From: Incurvaria masculella
Taxonomy: Eukaryota; Arthropoda; Insecta; Lepidoptera; Incurvariidae
NCBI GenBank assembly: GCA_946894095.1
Contig: OX335644.1
Location: forward strand, 25,463,595 to 25,527,594
DNA length: 64,000 nt
Direction of reading: 5' to 3'
The position numbers and the translations under genes are program-made. Positions within the stretch are counted from its first letter, which is position 1. Each line of letters begins with the position of its first letter. This document shows positions 63,700-64,000 of the stretch, piece by piece. The notes under the pieces are model-generated. The model saw only the letters and a list, made by a program, of their open reading frames with translations. It was not told the DNA's origin and ran no database searches.

Positions 63700-64000
63700 A
63701 CATGAATTATTGTTATGTACGAGCCATATTGTCCGACCATGATCAAGAGGTGGCGCCACTTAGCTACTTCTATGGCGAGTGGTTTTTTAAATTTCCTTAA
63801 ACATATCGTTTTTATGTTAAGCGCAGCATATGCATAACCGACCTCACATAAGAGTTGCCCAGTACTTTGTTACTTTCACAAAACCATGCCGGCCATCCGG
63901 TGCTCCTTCACACAATTTTTTAAGGTCCCTAGTTTTTACTTTGAGGGAAATACATTGACAGGGATTCGAATCCATTTTTTACCGACCCTATAGGTAAAGG
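63700..64000. other. iGluR intron at right edge
   Basis: No feature recognised; the S1 exon acceptor lies at 63662-63663. Confidence 0.4.

Overview
This window is intron-rich eukaryotic DNA. I read it as an insect genome, most likely a moth or butterfly, because of its gene families, its spliceosomal introns, and its dense interspersed repeats: tRNA-headed SINEs, Jockey/CR1/RTE-like LINE tails, TTAA-flanked MITEs and a Ty3/Gypsy element. No bacterial features such as operons, ribosome binding sites or CRISPR arrays are present. Most long open frames are repeats or shadows. The real genes are chains of short exons that I assembled by hand from splice signals, codon phase and conserved motifs.

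Region 1 (33407 down to 1, minus strand) holds the 5' half of a large lipid transfer protein of the vitellogenin/apolipophorin family. I can follow 21 exons, about 1,013 codons, in one continuous phase, from a signal-peptide exon to the left edge, where the gene runs out of the window. The conserved P-T-E-L-G motif lies at the end of exon 16. That exon end, with its splice donor, has been amplified into about 27 near-identical 45-bp units. Other exons of this gene also have partial tandem copies: exon 2, exon 10 (frameshifted pseudo-exons) and exon 21 (231-bp period). Several introns carry minisatellites of 56, 92, 118 and about 119 bp.

Region 2 (37433-41007, plus strand) holds a four-exon gene for a predicted 143-residue secreted protein of unknown family. 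It has a signal peptide, an R-Q-K-R processing site, an acidic tyrosine-containing patch, and a basic C-terminus with K-R and G-R-R-K sites. Its exons are short, so no long open frame reveals it. It is the best candidate here for something undescribed.

Region 3 (63661 down to 46763, minus strand) holds the 3' part of a kainate-type ionotropic glutamate receptor: ligand-binding domain, pore, M3, M4 and a spliced cytoplasmic tail. Arginine is encoded directly at the Q/R site. Two exons have decayed partial copies in their introns, and one copy is split by a LINE. The intron between the M4 exon and the tail exons contains a full-length, apparently intact Ty3/Gypsy retrotransposon (48375-57031). 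Its two 1,667-bp LTRs look identical, it has a 4-bp target duplication, and a canonical A_AAA_AAC slippery site sits at the gag/pol junction. It landed inside an older MITE.

The rest is intronic or intergenic repeat debris. Limits: boundaries come from reading the sequence without alignment software, so splice sites, especially weak donors, are predictions.
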